DNA of 64,000 nucleotides from Artemia franciscana (Eukaryota > Arthropoda > Branchiopoda > Anostraca > Artemiidae), in contig NC_088873.1 of the NCBI RefSeq assembly GCF_032884065.1, positions 25,800,625-25,864,624 of the forward strand. The letters are read 5' to 3'. The notes beneath the pieces are model-generated. The model searched no databases. It was not told the origin of the DNA and saw only the letters and a program-made list of their open reading frames with translations. Shown in pieces: positions 1-12,966 of this stretch. Made by a program: the position numbers and the translations under genes. Position 1 is the stretch's first letter. Every line of letters starts with the position of its first letter.

Positions 1-680
1 TCGCTATGTGCATACAGATTGTCAAAATGGCGTGTATCAACAGTTGATTTGGGTATTAAGTTGGAACATTCAGAGAATACTTGAAGGGGAAGATTAATTG
101 ACAAAATGGTAATATTTACATGTCCCTACTGACACTACTACCCCTGCTACTTTTGCTTATACTGCTACTGCTGCTGAACTACTCCAACTACTACCTCAAT
201 TGCAACAAATTGTAAGGCTTAGAGCATAAGATGAAATGGGCATCAAAAGGGGGTCAAAAGCGCAAATCAGCAATATTATTGAAATAGCTTACCTTGTCAA
301 GGTGAAACTTCCGGGGCATTATGAAATGGATGTTCAACTGATCAAAAGGCAAGATGTACATGCTACTACTGCTATTAATACTGCTGTTACTACTACTGAT
401 ATAACACTATCCCTACAACTACTTCTCCTACTACCACTGCAACTTCTACGATACTAGTACTATTAAGGCTAAGCCTCTGAAAGTAAAATTTTAGAAAATA
501 TTGATGTCAAATTCGACCTAGCAAAAGACACTCAGTGCGTTTAGACTGTCAAAAGAATGTATCTTAAAAATTGATTTGTGTATTAAGTTGGAACGTCGGG
601 TTGCTGAAGGGCAGGAACGATTTGATTTGTGTATTACGTTGGAACGTCGGGTTGGAACGTCGGATGCTGAAGGGGTTGTT
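1..680 (+). repeat. Complex tandem repeat family B (~300-bp unit with ACT-trinucleotide core), left block
   Basis: About two and a half degenerate units are present. Each has a diagnostic stretch of the type 'tgtgcatac...tgtcaaaa(g/t)ggcgt' followed by 'tttgggtattaagttgg', then 'tgaccaaaa(g)gcaa', then a run of ACT/GCT-type trinucleotides (around 130-200 and 360-455). Copies start near 1, 230 and 525. Around 560-670 a shorter internal duplication ('gtgtatta(a/c)gttggaacgtcggg') is seen. Open frames across it read Thr-rich translations of the trinucleotide run and look non-coding. The same unit recurs at 46.7-48.2 kb. Confidence 0.75.
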
Positions 681-1084
681 GAACAAAAATAACGGCTTAT
701 ATTATTAATTTTGGCCTTTCAGTATAGGTTGTGGCAGATTTTGAACAAGCCGGAAGACACTGTGTATACTTTCAATATGACTTCTATGGTTACGGTAACT
801 ATTGACAATAAGGGCAATAAGTCGAAACGTTTAGGGAGAGTTTCGACTAAAGAAAAAACAATATGCACGCCTGAATTGAAAGGGCATATAAACAATATAA
901 AAGGCATCGGTGCTCTATCATAACTAGCAATATTATTGATATTTTAAAGGAGCTAACTTGATTGGAAATTAGCAGTTCTAGAACCCTTTTAAAAAGTCGA
1001 AAGCGAGTGGAGGGCACTTAGCTTTCCAATCCAGTTTCCCTGAAAATGACAATGTCAATATAAAACGAGCAGAAATTAATTAAA
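681..1084. other. No gene; contains a fragment of repeat family A at ~945-1040
   Basis: No coding exon is recognised. Positions 945-1040 ('ttgattggaaattagcagttctag' region through 'gtcgaaagcgagtggagggca') match, with substitutions, the family A unit that is tandemly arrayed at 45.4-46.7 kb. Short open frames on both strands at 711-923 overlap each other and show no domain. Confidence 0.5.
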
Positions 1085-2095
1085 GAACTTTTTCCACAAA
1101 ATAAATCTTTCAAGGAAAAGTAAAGAACTCACTTAAACCAAAAATGAGCAAAAATAGAATCAAATAATCTACCAGGTGCAAAAATACCACTAATCAGCAT
1201 CAACAAATAAATGAAACCCAAAACAAACAGAAAGTAGAATAAATAACCGAGTCAAACTCAAAACAAGCAGAAGTTCACATGATAAGGGCTCACAACCTCT
1301 ATGCCTTCTCAAGGCCAGAACATAATTTGCACTTTTCCGAAAAAAAAAAAATGGTTTTCACTTTTATAACTTTAAAAAATCAAAATTATTAAGATATTAA
1401 AGAATAAATATAAGCATATGTATATTAAACTGACAATGGGCATTCATTTGTATTTTTTTTTTCAGTAAAGTGCAAATTATGTTCAAGCTTTGAGAGGGCA
1501 AAGGGGTTGTGAGCCTTAATCATGATAATTTCTGCTCGTTTTGAGCTTGACTTTCTGCTCGTTTTGAGTTTGACTAGGTTATTTATTGTAATTTCTGCTA
1601 GTTTTAGGCATCATTTATTTATTGATGCTGATTTATGGTAGTTTTACGCTTGGTAGATCATTTAATTAGTGAAATTAAATTAGTGAGTGCAATTGTATTG
1701 TAGTGTATTTCTTGTTGTGTCTTTTTTTGTTATTCTTCTTTGCTTGTTTTCTTTCTATTTTATTGGTTTTCTTTTTTTTCTACTCTCCGACGCATATTAG
1801 TAAATTTTACAAATTCTTGTGAATATTCTCTGTTCTTTCTGGTTTCTTTTTTTCATTTTATTCAATTTATTTTTTTAGCGTTCTTTATTTTTTCCCCTAA
1901 ATTTGTTATCTTTTTGGTCTTTTGTTTTTCATACTTTTTACTGTTTTAGGTTTATTGATACATAAATTGATAGTAATTTCTGTTTTAACTGAACTTTAAA
2001 ACTGAACTCTTATACGAATTTTGCTTGGATTTATTATGGCTCTTTATTTTTCTTTGAAAAACTTACCTTTCTAGAAATATTTTTTAAAGTTAATA
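1085..2095. mobile_element. Foldback/MITE-like inverted repeat
   Basis: Left arm about 1150-1345 and right arm about 1455-1670 are imperfect reverse complements. For example 'gggctcacaacctctatgcc' near 1290 pairs with 'ggcaaaggggttgtgagcc' near 1500, and the arms continue through 'atcagcatcaa' and the 'gatgctgat' on the other side. An outer pair ('ttcaaggaaaagtaaagaac' near 1110 against 'gctctttatttttctttgaaa' near 2040) extends the foldback to ~1 kb. The same outer motif appears in the 16-20.6 kb foldback, so the two belong to one family. No transposase is encoded. Confidence 0.65.
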
Positions 2096-2352
2096 TGTAC
2101 TAAAAAAAAGACCTTTTTCTATTTCCAAATATCAGGAAAATACAAAGTGCAAATGATCTTTTCTGTGAAGGATCATCAGCTTAATTACTGCTTTCCTCAT
2201 GTCAGTTTGTGCAGTGCCATGTTCTCACTGTGTTCTTTCAACCATTCTTCCCTTGCGATACCTTACTTTTTTGTTCTTTTTCTCTATTTATGCTCGTCAG
2301 TTTTTTTTTCTTTTTTCATTGCTTTTTATTAATTTATTTTTGCGGTTAGGTC
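2096..2352. other. T-rich, possibly 5' untranslated part of the LINE that follows
   Basis: T-rich sequence with no recognisable exon. It lies directly before the first open stretch of the non-LTR element and may be its 5' untranslated region, but no boundary or target-site duplication could be fixed. Confidence 0.3.
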
Positions 2353-2520
2353 ATGTCAGGGTCCCGTGATCGATTGAAAAATTATGAGGAAAATAGATTA
2401 GTTATTGATGATGTGTTTTCAGATGTTTTGTTTGATCAGTCAGGATATAAAGGTGGATTAAAAAAGTACCCTAAAGATAGTTCATAATTTGAACTTGAAG
2501 ATATTACTAAATGGGATGTA

Positions 2521-2793
2521 TGTAAAGAAAATTCGTTACTTTTTTGGAACTGCCAAGGATTCCGATCGGCTAAATGTTCTTTGATGTGGGCAATGGAGTA
2601 TCTTGAACCGCAACCATCGTTTGTAGGCCTATGTGAAACGTTTTTGGGTGATGAGAACCTGAATGTAATGGATTTTTCTGTTCCAGGGTATAAGGTTGAA
2701 TATAAAGGTCGCTCTTATATGCAGAGAGGAGGACTAGCCGCTTTAATAAGAAGTGATGTGGATTATGAAGTAAGATATGACCTTTCACTCTGA
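2521..2793 (+). pseudogene. LINE endonuclease (APE-type) remnant
   Basis: The frame reads 'LLFWNCQGFRSAK' followed by 'EPQPSFVGLCETFL' and 'GGLAALIR', the usual layout of the N-terminal apurinic endonuclease domain of LINE ORF2 (N-C-Q/R-G motif, then a catalytic E in 'CET(W/F)'). Only about 90 residues are open before the frame breaks. It belongs to the surrounding retroelement. Confidence 0.7.
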
Positions 2794-3589
2794 CTTGAAT
2801 GTAAAATAAAAACATTGTTTATTCAAATAACGTCGTCATGGTCAGAAAAGCCACTGTTTGGAATAATATATAAAAAACCATCATTTTCGGAGAAAGATTT
2901 TTTAGATTTTTTTAGAAAATTTGTAATATGTTGATTTTTCGGAAGTTTTCAAAGGAAATGTGCAGAAGAGGCTTATAATTTGTTTGTGGATATATCTCTA
3001 GCTGAGTTTGATAAATGTTGCCCCTTAAAGAAAGTTAAAAAGAAAAAAAAATAACCTTCGGAAAGTATGGAGGCCGACTGGTATCCTTGCATCTGTAAAA
3101 ATGAAGAATAGATTGTACAAAGATTATTTAAAAGACCAGACGGATGAGAAACTCCGGACTATCAAAGAGTATAGAAATCGGCTGAATAAAATTAAACGGT
3201 ACGCTGAAAGAGCTTATTACGAAAAATAGTTTAAACAGATAAAAGGAAACATAAAGCGTACTTGGACTAAATTCAATGTGACACTGGGGCATAAAAAGGA
3301 AAAGGACCAGATTAAAATGATGAAATTCAGTGAAAAAATTGTCAATGATCCGAAAGAAATTGCGGGAAAGCTATGCAAGTATTTTTCAGAGGAAGGTTCT
3401 AAGCTGTGCCATGAAGCAGTTAAAAGATCAAAAAGTCCATCAGTTCAAACTTAAACCTCGTCATGTTACTTCTGAATTCCTTTTCACAAATTGTGATGAA
3501 AATGAAATAATTTTGAAAATGAAATCGCAATCTTGTTGCGATTTTAAAATAGCCTGAGTGCTACCCCTTCACAAAGAGAAGTAAAAAAA

Positions 3590-4870
3590 TGACCTGAGTA
3601 AATTACCGACCCATTTTTCTTTTACCGTTTTTTCGAAGATTTATGAGAAAGTAGTCCATAAAAGAATGTATAATTACCTCTAGGAGCAGAATCTTCTTTG
3701 TGATACCCAATTTGGCTTTGGCAAAGGACTTTCTACGGACCTTGCAATTCTGAAATTGGTTGACTGGGTGAATGATGCATTTGATAAAGGCCTAATTACT
3801 TTTAGACATAAAAAAGGCATTTGACACTGTTGATCATGATAAATTACTTCAAATTATTGAATCAATTGGTGTACGTAATGTTGCTTTAAAATAGTTTTGT
3901 TCGTATTTTATTAATAGAGCCCAAGTTGCGCAAAATGCAAATGCAACATCAGAGCACCATCTTTTACCGTGCAGAGTGCCACAAGGTTCAATAATGGGAC
4001 CACTACTTTTTCTCTTATATTGACCATGTAAAATATTATTTATCTGAAGCTAATATCATAATATTTGCAGATGAAACGCTTCTTTTTGTTGCATGTGAAA
4101 ATGTACCTTCTTTATTTAAAAAATGAAAACTGCTCTGACTGAATTTGTATCGTGGGCTGAATCAAAGTATTTAACACTAAATTATATTTTATTTTCTAGA
4201 ATCGGATCAGTCCAAACAGACCTCAAATTAAATGTAAAAACAATATAATAAATAGAGTAAAAACTAGTAGATATCTTGGATTTATTATTGACGAGAATAT
4301 TTCATGGAAAGAACATGCCAAATTAATTGGTAACAAACCTTCAACGTCCCTTGGAGTTATCCGCCGTTTTAAATTCCGTTTCCCTTAAAAAATCCTGAAA
4401 ATGATTTACCATTCTATTTTTCATCCCCATTTGTCTTACAGATGCTCTATATGGGCAAGCAACTTCATCTCATGTTATAAGAGAATCCAGATCATCCAAA
4501 ATAAGGCCAATGAAATTATATCACCTCTTCAGCATTCAGATGACATTAACCTAGATTTTAACCTTACTAAAATATTTGATGTGTCAAAGACTAGGGATTT
4601 TCAGATTGCAACTTTTTGTATTAAATACTTTAACAACCTCCTGTTATCACCATTTGAAAATCTATTAACTTTAAATCAAGATTTGCATACTTACGAAACG
4701 CAAAATTCATGTGTCATTGTCCACGAGACACTGTCAACAAAAAAAGCTTCTTTTTTGATTATATTTTTTTTTGCACCTGTTATTTGGAATTTAATCCCCT
4801 TGGAAATCAGGAACTAAAATGACCTTATTACCTTCAAGCGAGCAGTGAAGGGTCATTACAGAAATACTGT
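3590..4870 (+). pseudogene. LINE reverse transcriptase remnant with C-terminal region
   Basis: Across shifting frames one reads the RT finger motif 'FSKIYEKVVHKRMYNYL', 'TQFGFGKGLSTDLAIL', 'KAFDTVDHDKLL', 'VPQGSIMGPLLF', then 'IIFADETLLF' (the catalytic box is normally FADDT, here with D to E), and 'RYLGFIIDENISWKEH'. A 138-codon open stretch (4401-4817) holds the region beginning 'YHSIFHPHLSYRCSIW'. Stops and frameshifts separate these blocks, and the changed catalytic box also argues that it is dead. Confidence 0.85.
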
Positions 4871-5181
4871 TTAGATTTGAATATCGTGCGGTCCTCCTCT
4901 TTTCGGTCTTTTTCTTTTCTTTTTTCTTTTATTTCGCTTCGTCACCCCTCCCTTTTTTTTCTTTTTTGATAAATCCAGTCGATTCGTTGTTTCTGTTTGT
5001 TGATTGTTTAATTATTCTTTACTTAAGTTTCTGCCCTAGCCAAGCACTTTTTATACTTTCCTAGCAGATTATGCACAGTAGTTATGTGTTTTTTGTTCAA
5101 ATATATATGATTGAATTGAATTGAAATTAAAATGAATATCTTAATTTTCAGAAAAAAGCTAGAAACAATTGAGAATTTTAC

Positions 5182-5451
5182 CTTGCATGAGCTCACAGCT
5201 GGGTGGGTATCAAATTCTTTTAAGAGCAAGGTTCTAGATTTTGATTCAGGGTGAAAGCACTTCTCACATTGGCAGTTATCCCTGAGCCAAACAAGTGGGT
5301 AGGTCCTTTTAGTAGAATCTTTCCAGGATACATGCAAAAGGTTCTCACATTTTTCCACTTTAGTCAGCATATGCTTGACAACTAGCCCAAAATTTGTGCA
5401 TCTCAGTTTTTGGCTCACAAGAATAAATGGCTTAAAGGAGTTGTGAAGCAT
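5182..5451 (-). CDS. Gamma-butyrobetaine/trimethyllysine dioxygenase, first coding exon (partial gene)
   Basis: This exon encodes 90 residues of the N-terminal domain of the 2-oxoglutarate/Fe(II) dioxygenases of carnitine biosynthesis. The family hallmark 'PLVWLRDNCQCEKC' with the zinc-binding Cys-x-Cys-x2-Cys is at residues ~51-64, followed by 'HPESKSRTLL'. The chosen ATG (complement of 5449-5451) has A at -3, and the first ~32 residues lack Asp/Glu and are basic/hydrophobic, like a mitochondrial presequence. The exon ends at 5182 in AAG|GTAAAA, a good donor in phase 0. The catalytic jelly-roll with the HxD...H iron site is not in the window, so later exons should lie left of position 1. BBOX1-type and TMLHE-type enzymes cannot be separated from this piece; the presequence favours the mitochondrial TMLHE type, but arthropod BBOX proteins could look the same. 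Confidence 0.82.
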
Positions 5452-6765
<1,314 letters not shown>

Positions 6766-6829
6766 ACTAGCAGTAACATTAAAAAACTTTACAAATGAAG
6801 GAACAAAGCTTTTCAAATTTGAGACATAT

Positions 6830-7760
6830 TGATCAGCGGTATACAAGGTACAGCCTCCTCCAAAGACCAGGGTTAGTTTGGCACTTTTTAATATTTAGTT
6901 CAAGGCAACAACTCTCTGCCCATTTAAAGAAAAAATCAATATTAACTTGTAAGGTGGTGTCTGCATTTAATGGGCCAATTATTTTAAAATTGTCAGCATA
7001 TAGGCTCAGCTTATTTTGGAATACATGTGAGCATCATTAATATACATACTGAACAACATTGGCCTAAGCACACTACCTTGCAGAATTCCACTGATGATTT
7101 TTGCAATTTCAGAAAAAAAAAGATTGACTTCCATCATTATGAACCTTTACCACTTGCTTCCTGCTTGTCAAGAAGACCATTATCTGGCTGGTTGCAATTG
7201 AGTCAATACCAATAGCAGGCAGTTTTATTTTTAGGCTTTTGTGACACACTTTAGCAAACGCCACAGAAAAGTCAAGAAGCACATCATCTACATCCACTCT
7301 TTTATCAATAAGTTCAATCACACATTCATCAGCAATTAGGAGGTTAGTTTCAGTTGATTTCCTTTGTCTAATGCCATGGTAATTTGGGATGAGCAGCTCA
7401 TTAGAATCAATGTGCTTAGTTGCAGCTGAATTCACAAGACGTTCCAACACTTTGCCTGCAGCTGATGTTATGCTAATATGTTTGTAGTACTTAGCTGCAT
7501 CCCTATTCCCCTTTTGATAATAGGTGTAATATATGCCAGTCTCCAGTCTAATGTGTCTAGTGATTTTTGGAATAGCTTAGTTAGTGGCTCAGCTAAAATT
7601 TAACATGTTTTCTTCAAAAGTCTAGGGGAAATGCCATCAATTTGGTAATTAGGCTCTTCTGGTAAAGTTGTATCATCTGGGGTTATGAACACTGACTTGA
7701 ACTGTTCACTTAACAGATTTGCTATGTTCTTAGGGTTAGTAATCAATTGACCTTTGACCA
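6830..7760 (-). pseudogene. LINE reverse transcriptase remnant
   Basis: On the minus strand successive frames give 'YQIDGISPRLLKK', 'WRLAYITPI', 'CWNVL' (frame-broken), 'NYHGIRQRKSTETNLL' and 'VDDVLLDFSVAFAKVCHKSL' (normally DFSKAFDxVxHxxLL, so the catalytic-site D is now A), then 'DSIATSQIMVFLTSRKQVVKV'. The longest open piece is 113 codons (7450-7109). The key acidic residue is lost and the frame is shattered. Confidence 0.8.
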
Positions 7761-8839
7761 TAAATTTTGACCATAAACTGAGTGTATATGTGTTTTTTCT
7801 GTTATGCCAAATTTTTTGGATTTTCTTTTGTCTCTGTTGCCAAAAAACCTTTATATTCTGTAGTTACTTTGCTTGTTTTCTGGATAAAAAGTTTTTGTAA
7901 AATGTCCATGTTTTCTTTTTTTATTGATAGCTTTGCATATATCTTGTAAGAAAAATGGAAGTGTTCTTGGTTTTTCCACTTTGGTTTTTTATGTTTTTCA
8001 ACTGTTTCTAGCAATAAAGTTCCTGTTTCACTCCATGCACTTACAATATCTTGTTTTCAAGGAAAGACTGGTCAGTGTTTGTTAATTCATTAGTTACTTT
8101 GGGGTAGTCCACAAACTTGTGTCTTATAAATTTATTTTCTAGGTGGAAACAAACAATGTGTATTAAGGATGCACACATGATCGCTATGCCTAAGTGGTAT
8201 TAAAACTTTAGAAGGTATTAAAGTGGTATTAAAACTTTAAAATATCATCCAGAAGGATGGTTTCTGGTTTACGCAGTATCAAGTTAACCACATGACACAA
8301 ATCATTTTCATATAAACATCTCAGGAGAGAATTATCTCTAAAATTTTCCATCTCATATTTAGGGAAACCTCCACCATTCAGCCACTTTATATCTGTTAAG
8401 TTGAAGTCTCATGTTAGTATCATATGCTTTGAAAAGTTGACTAGTTGGTGTATTGATCTTGTAATGGCAAGCAAGGAGTAACCTCAACTAGGTGTACTTG
8501 AGCAGCAATAAATACATCCAAAAGTTATAGAGTTGCCTAGGATGCAGATTTCTAATAATATTTAATATAATATTCTTAATATAATAATACTATTCTTTAA
8601 AATTGTAAGCCACTTTGATTTGGTTCACATGCAAATAGTCTTTCACATATATTATAATACCTCTACCTTCATCACTAAGGTCGCTGAAAGCCTTGAACCC
8701 ATTTAGCACAATCTGATCATCAGCTAAATTTACACATGAATATTGTGGTTTAACTTATCATAGTGCAATAATGTCAACTATTTTAGTTACAAGAGTCACA
8801 CCATTCTTTTATTGTATTAGGGAGTGAATCACAATTTGT

Positions 8840-9513
8840 AAACACAATGGAGAGACAGCTACCAGGCAGAATACAGTCATTTCTAATGCATGGGTTAGCC
8901 TCATCACGTGCAACTCTGCTTGTCAATTATGCAGACCTAACATATTCTTTGTGCCTGAGTGTCTTTTCTTTGGACAAATCTTTGGAAAAGGGAATGTCAC
9001 ACTTTTTTCAAATGATTGTTGGCTCAACTCTAAACAACAATGGCTGATGAGCTGGATTACAGGAAATCGTTTGACCTGTTTGATTGTTATTGAAGGCAGT
9101 TTGTATTCAGATGCAAGGTGAGACCTCAAAAAAGCTACATCATTATCACTATGGGGTACTCCATGGACAGTTAAATTATTTTCTCTCTTTTCTTTGTCAA
9201 GTTCAGAGCACAAATTATCCTAAACCTCAGTTTTAATGGCTTGTTTAACTGCATTTGGTGCCCAAACTTTTAACATTTCAGAAATAAATTGTTTAGTTTG
9301 GGATAAGTAATATTTTGATTGGAATGTAGATGGGTTGTTATTGACTTGCTTCTTGACACTATCCAGGTTAAATCTCAAGTCCATCCTAGTTTTGATTTTT
9401 GTCATGGCATTTTCAGCAATGTTAGATGCACCCTCCACAGTGGCAGAAGGAGTAATAGTAGCTTTCTCTTCTTTTATTAACTTTACACAAGGTGCAATAC
9501 TACTGACAACCAA
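8840..9513 (-). pseudogene. LINE ORF1 remnant and start of endonuclease ORF
   Basis: Two open pieces, 97 codons (9513-9220) and 96 codons (9213-8923), look like an ORF1 protein: a helical N-terminal part rich in K/E/Q followed by 'KRENNLTVHGVPHS', a typical start of the LINE ORF1 RNA-binding region. Just downstream (around 8860-8820) 'IVFTNCDSLPNTI' resembles the start of an endonuclease domain. No zinc knuckles were seen. Confidence 0.6.
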
Positions 9514-9560
9514 CTTTGTAGTTCATCTTGTTAAGGAGGTTATATGCATCATCACTTAAA

Positions 9561-11550
9561 TTCAAATATGATGCACAAAGCCATTTACAGCAGGAGTCAA
9601 ACTCAACTGATAATGACTTACTAAGGCCCATATCACAAACTCCACAGCTACCATTCTGTGGGCTCTATTGGATGTGTTTGTTTGCCTTTGATGGCATATC
9701 TTACTAATAAATCAATAAAAAAAACTCAAATAAATCAAAACAACAGGACTTGTAGGCTAATGAGATTTTTATAGGTTAACAAAAGTTTTCATGATACTAA
9801 TCTAAAAACAAGAAAGTTCAAAATATACTTCTTCAAAGATAAATGAGTTCACCTTCAAAAATTCAAGAACATGCTGCAATCCCACTAATTGAATTTTTGA
9901 AACAATTCTGTTTGTTTCACAACAGAATTGTTTATATTAATACCTTTTGAACACATTTAAAACCATTAAAGGTACTTCAAAATAATACAATGAGAATACT
10001 TGAAGTTTATCTATATCAATCATCAAAGCTTGAATATACATCAGAAACAGAAACAATATTTTTTTAAATTTATTAGATTTAAAACATATATAAGAAGTTG
10101 ATATTTCTATACAACATTTTCATATACAAAATCCTAGCAATTATTTTGGTGAAAATCTCTGTTGACTTTTTCTCTACATTTGGCTTGTTGGTATTCTTGA
10201 GCATGAAAAATTTCATGAAAAAGTTTATTGCTTTGCTTTAAGAAATGATATTAGCATAGTATGTATCTAAAAAATGTTTCCAAATAGTTTTCAGAATTTT
10301 ATATTACTTGTATAAGCCTAGAACTGGGGCCGTTGAGAAGAGTGCAGGTCAAGAAAACAATTTTTACTTCATAATATTCAGAATAATTGTAGTAACATAT
10401 TTTGACTTCAATTCCACTAGGCTATACTTTACCCTAATCTCCAAAATGTGCAAATATTTAGCTCAAATTATATATTTCTAATGGTTTTTTCTATTTTTTG
10501 ATTTTGTCAGTACTGATTCAGTTGGCACTGGTTGAAACATAGGTTAATTTTCCAGTTAACTCACTACCTACACAGCTAAGAAACAGAGATAGGCCTATAT
10601 TTAGAATCAGAAGCATTTAGAATTTTCTGTTTTTCAATAAATTGTTAAAATAGTTTGAAGAAAAAAATTGTGGAGAATCTAGTTGTAGATTACAGGCTAT
10701 ACAATTCAGGTATGTGTTTGCTATTATGGGGGGGGGGGGGTAGGTAAATTCATTCCTAACACAAATAAATGTTATATTTGGGTTCATGACAAAACTCTTA
10801 TTCTAAATATATATATATATATATATATTCCTTAGCTATATTGTTTATGAGTTAACTGGAAAATTTACAAAAACAAAAATTTACAATTTACAAACATATT
10901 TTTACAAAAATATGATGAAATGCATGGGAGATATGTGATTTGGGCTATATATTATCATATTGAGGGGAACGAGTGAATTAAAGAGGAGGTTCTTTTAAAA
11001 CAAGTTAACTGATTTTTTCCGGCACTTTGCAAAGTAAGAACTGTTTTCTTAGATGTTTCATTCCCAACAGCAGGCTTAGGCTATTTTATGTTTCCTTGTA
11101 ATGGACTGAAATGAAGCCTTAGAATTCTAAATAGCACCCTGAGTTATTGATACGTTGTTGTTTCTTGTCTGATGAGAGCAAACACAGCACAGACTTCAAC
11201 ACAGTTTATAGATGCTATATTGCAAATACCATGAGAATTTTGATATGATCTTTGAAGGTTGTTACTGCCTTAGGGTTTTATGGGCCCATCAATAATATTA
11301 CCATAAATGTGTCATACCAAATATTTCTTGAGTGATAAGCCTATGCGACTTCTTGAATTTTTTTCTTGGACCTCTTTTTTTATTTTTAAATTTAACGCCT
11401 TTGTATTCGTATAGAATGCCGGGAACCGAAAAAATATATCTGGACCCATAGTGGATTCACACGAATGGGAAAAACCGATACTTTTCACAGATTGGTTTTC
11501 CGATTTAGTCTTCCTCTAGGTACGACTGGATTTCTGGCTTGACTTTGGTT
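9561..11550. other. No gene recognised
   Basis: AT-rich intergenic sequence. It holds only a G-homopolymer at about 10729-10740 and a short (AT)n at about 10807-10829. I see no exon, RNA gene or clear transposon end. Confidence 0.4.
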
Positions 11551-12692
11551 CAAAAAACCTAAGGTTTTTGGTTTTCTTCTGATCTGCCAAGGAATAAACA
11601 TAGTACTTTTAAGGAAGAATGCATATGATTATCCAGCTTTTGCATATTTAAAGATAGGACTAAGAACAGTCTATTGAAAGTCTGCTTGAGACTAACTTGG
11701 TTTGAATTAACAATAACTACCTTGGGCAACCTATACCATTCCTGGGTATAAGCTAGGTATTTTAATATTTGAAATACAGCCACTGAAAAGTAGAGGAAAA
11801 TACTGGTCCTGGAGACACAAGCCTTAGACATAAGTAAACTCCTTTCCTTCAGCCAGTGGTGAATCTCTTGCATTTTTGTTGGGGAGGAGGGCAAAAATCC
11901 ATATTCGGATAGTTAAGGGGCACAGAGTATAGACTATAATAATCTTTTATCCACATTGCCGGGGGATGGCGATTTAAAGGTGCAAATCAAAGGAAATTTC
12001 AATTTAGGGGAAAAGTATCCATTGTCAATGAAATTGGGGGAGGGGCAAACTAACATTTAAAAAAAATGTAGGCAGGGAACAATTTCGCTGTTTTTTCTTT
12101 TTTTTTCAATGAAGGAATTGACTTTTTTAAATGAAATTACTTGAAGAGATATGTCTCAAAATTTAGAGGGGGAGGGAAAAAATATGAAATAGTAGCAGTC
12201 CTCGATGCACTGCCAATAATATAAGCACTGAAAGCACCCATCCTGGCAATTTTTGAGTACTTAGCTTTATATTTCCAATAGTTTCCTTCAACAAGCATTC
12301 AATTTCTTAAAGGAATCCTCTAGCAATATTAGCAAACAGTTTTTAGTTGGACGACAGAAAAATCCCTTAAAATCTAAAAATATTTACGAAACTAAAAACT
12401 TTGAATGAAACTTGATGTGAGGTCGATTATGTTTCACGTGAATAATCAGTTCTCGAAACTAACGTTAGTTATTATCTTCTGAGAAATAATCTAAATTTTT
12501 ATCATTATCTCCTTATCCTTCTAATATAGACGAAACAAATTGTTATTTTATTATTTTATTTTATTTGCAATATCCACGTTCATCTTCCGGTTTTATTACT
12601 ATTTACGTCATCATCAGGATACCAATACTGCCTTTATCTCGACATCATTATCGCGTTACTAATACAATGTCCTCATACTGCCTTTTATCTAG
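11551..12692. other. No gene recognised
   Basis: A 111-codon minus-strand open frame at 11894-11559 has no recognisable domain and no supporting splice structure. G-rich stretches at 12000-12180 resemble decayed repeat ends. Nothing else can be supported. Confidence 0.35.
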
Positions 12693-12966
12693 TTTATATT
12701 CGATAGCTCGTCCATCATCGTTTTCCCTGCTAGCATTGGATTACCGTGTACAGTTACCTCGTCAGAATCTCGAGATGGACATGAGGGTTAAGAAATGAAG
12801 TAAAACTTATTGAGCATAATCACAATTCATTTATATTCGATAGCTCATCCATCACTGTTTTCCCTGCTAGCATTGGATTACCGTATATAGTTACCTCGTC
12901 AGAATTTTGAGATAAACACGAGGGTTAGGAAATGAAGTAAAACTTGTTGAGCATAATCACACTTCA
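12693..12966 (+). repeat. Tandem duplication, 137-bp unit x2
   Basis: 'tttatattcgatagctc(g/a)tccatca' starts at 12693 and again at 12830. The two copies stay collinear through 'gctagcattggattaccgt', 'gttacctcgtcagaat' and 'gagcataatcaca', with roughly one difference per ten bases. Confidence 0.9.

Larger units (their letters stand above)
2353..5127 (+). mobile_element. Decayed non-LTR retrotransposon (CR1/jockey-like LINE), plus strand
   Basis: An in-order set of LINE protein remnants is seen on the plus strand: an ATG-initiated stretch at 2353, an endonuclease-like segment (2540-2800), reverse transcriptase motifs (3600-4120) and the RT thumb/C-terminal region (4250-4815). It ends in an ATTGA-type short tandem tail near 5108-5127, as CR1/L2-like elements often do. 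It is broken by many stops and frameshifts (e.g. TAA near 2485), so it is not mobile by itself. It ends only about 55 bp from the splice donor of the dioxygenase exon on the other strand. Clade assignment is from general resemblance only. Confidence 0.8.
6790..9560 (-). mobile_element. Decayed non-LTR retrotransposon, minus strand
   Basis: Read on the minus strand the order is ORF1-like (9513 to 8923), endonuclease-like (about 8940 to 8200) and reverse transcriptase (7750 to 6830), as expected of a two-ORF LINE. All parts are broken by stops and shifts. It differs in sequence from the 2.35-5.1 kb element. Its boundaries are estimates and no tail or target-site duplication was identified. Confidence 0.75.

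Noticed and set aside
11559-11894. 111-codon minus-strand open frame
   Set aside because: No motif, no family resemblance and no splice signals that fit.
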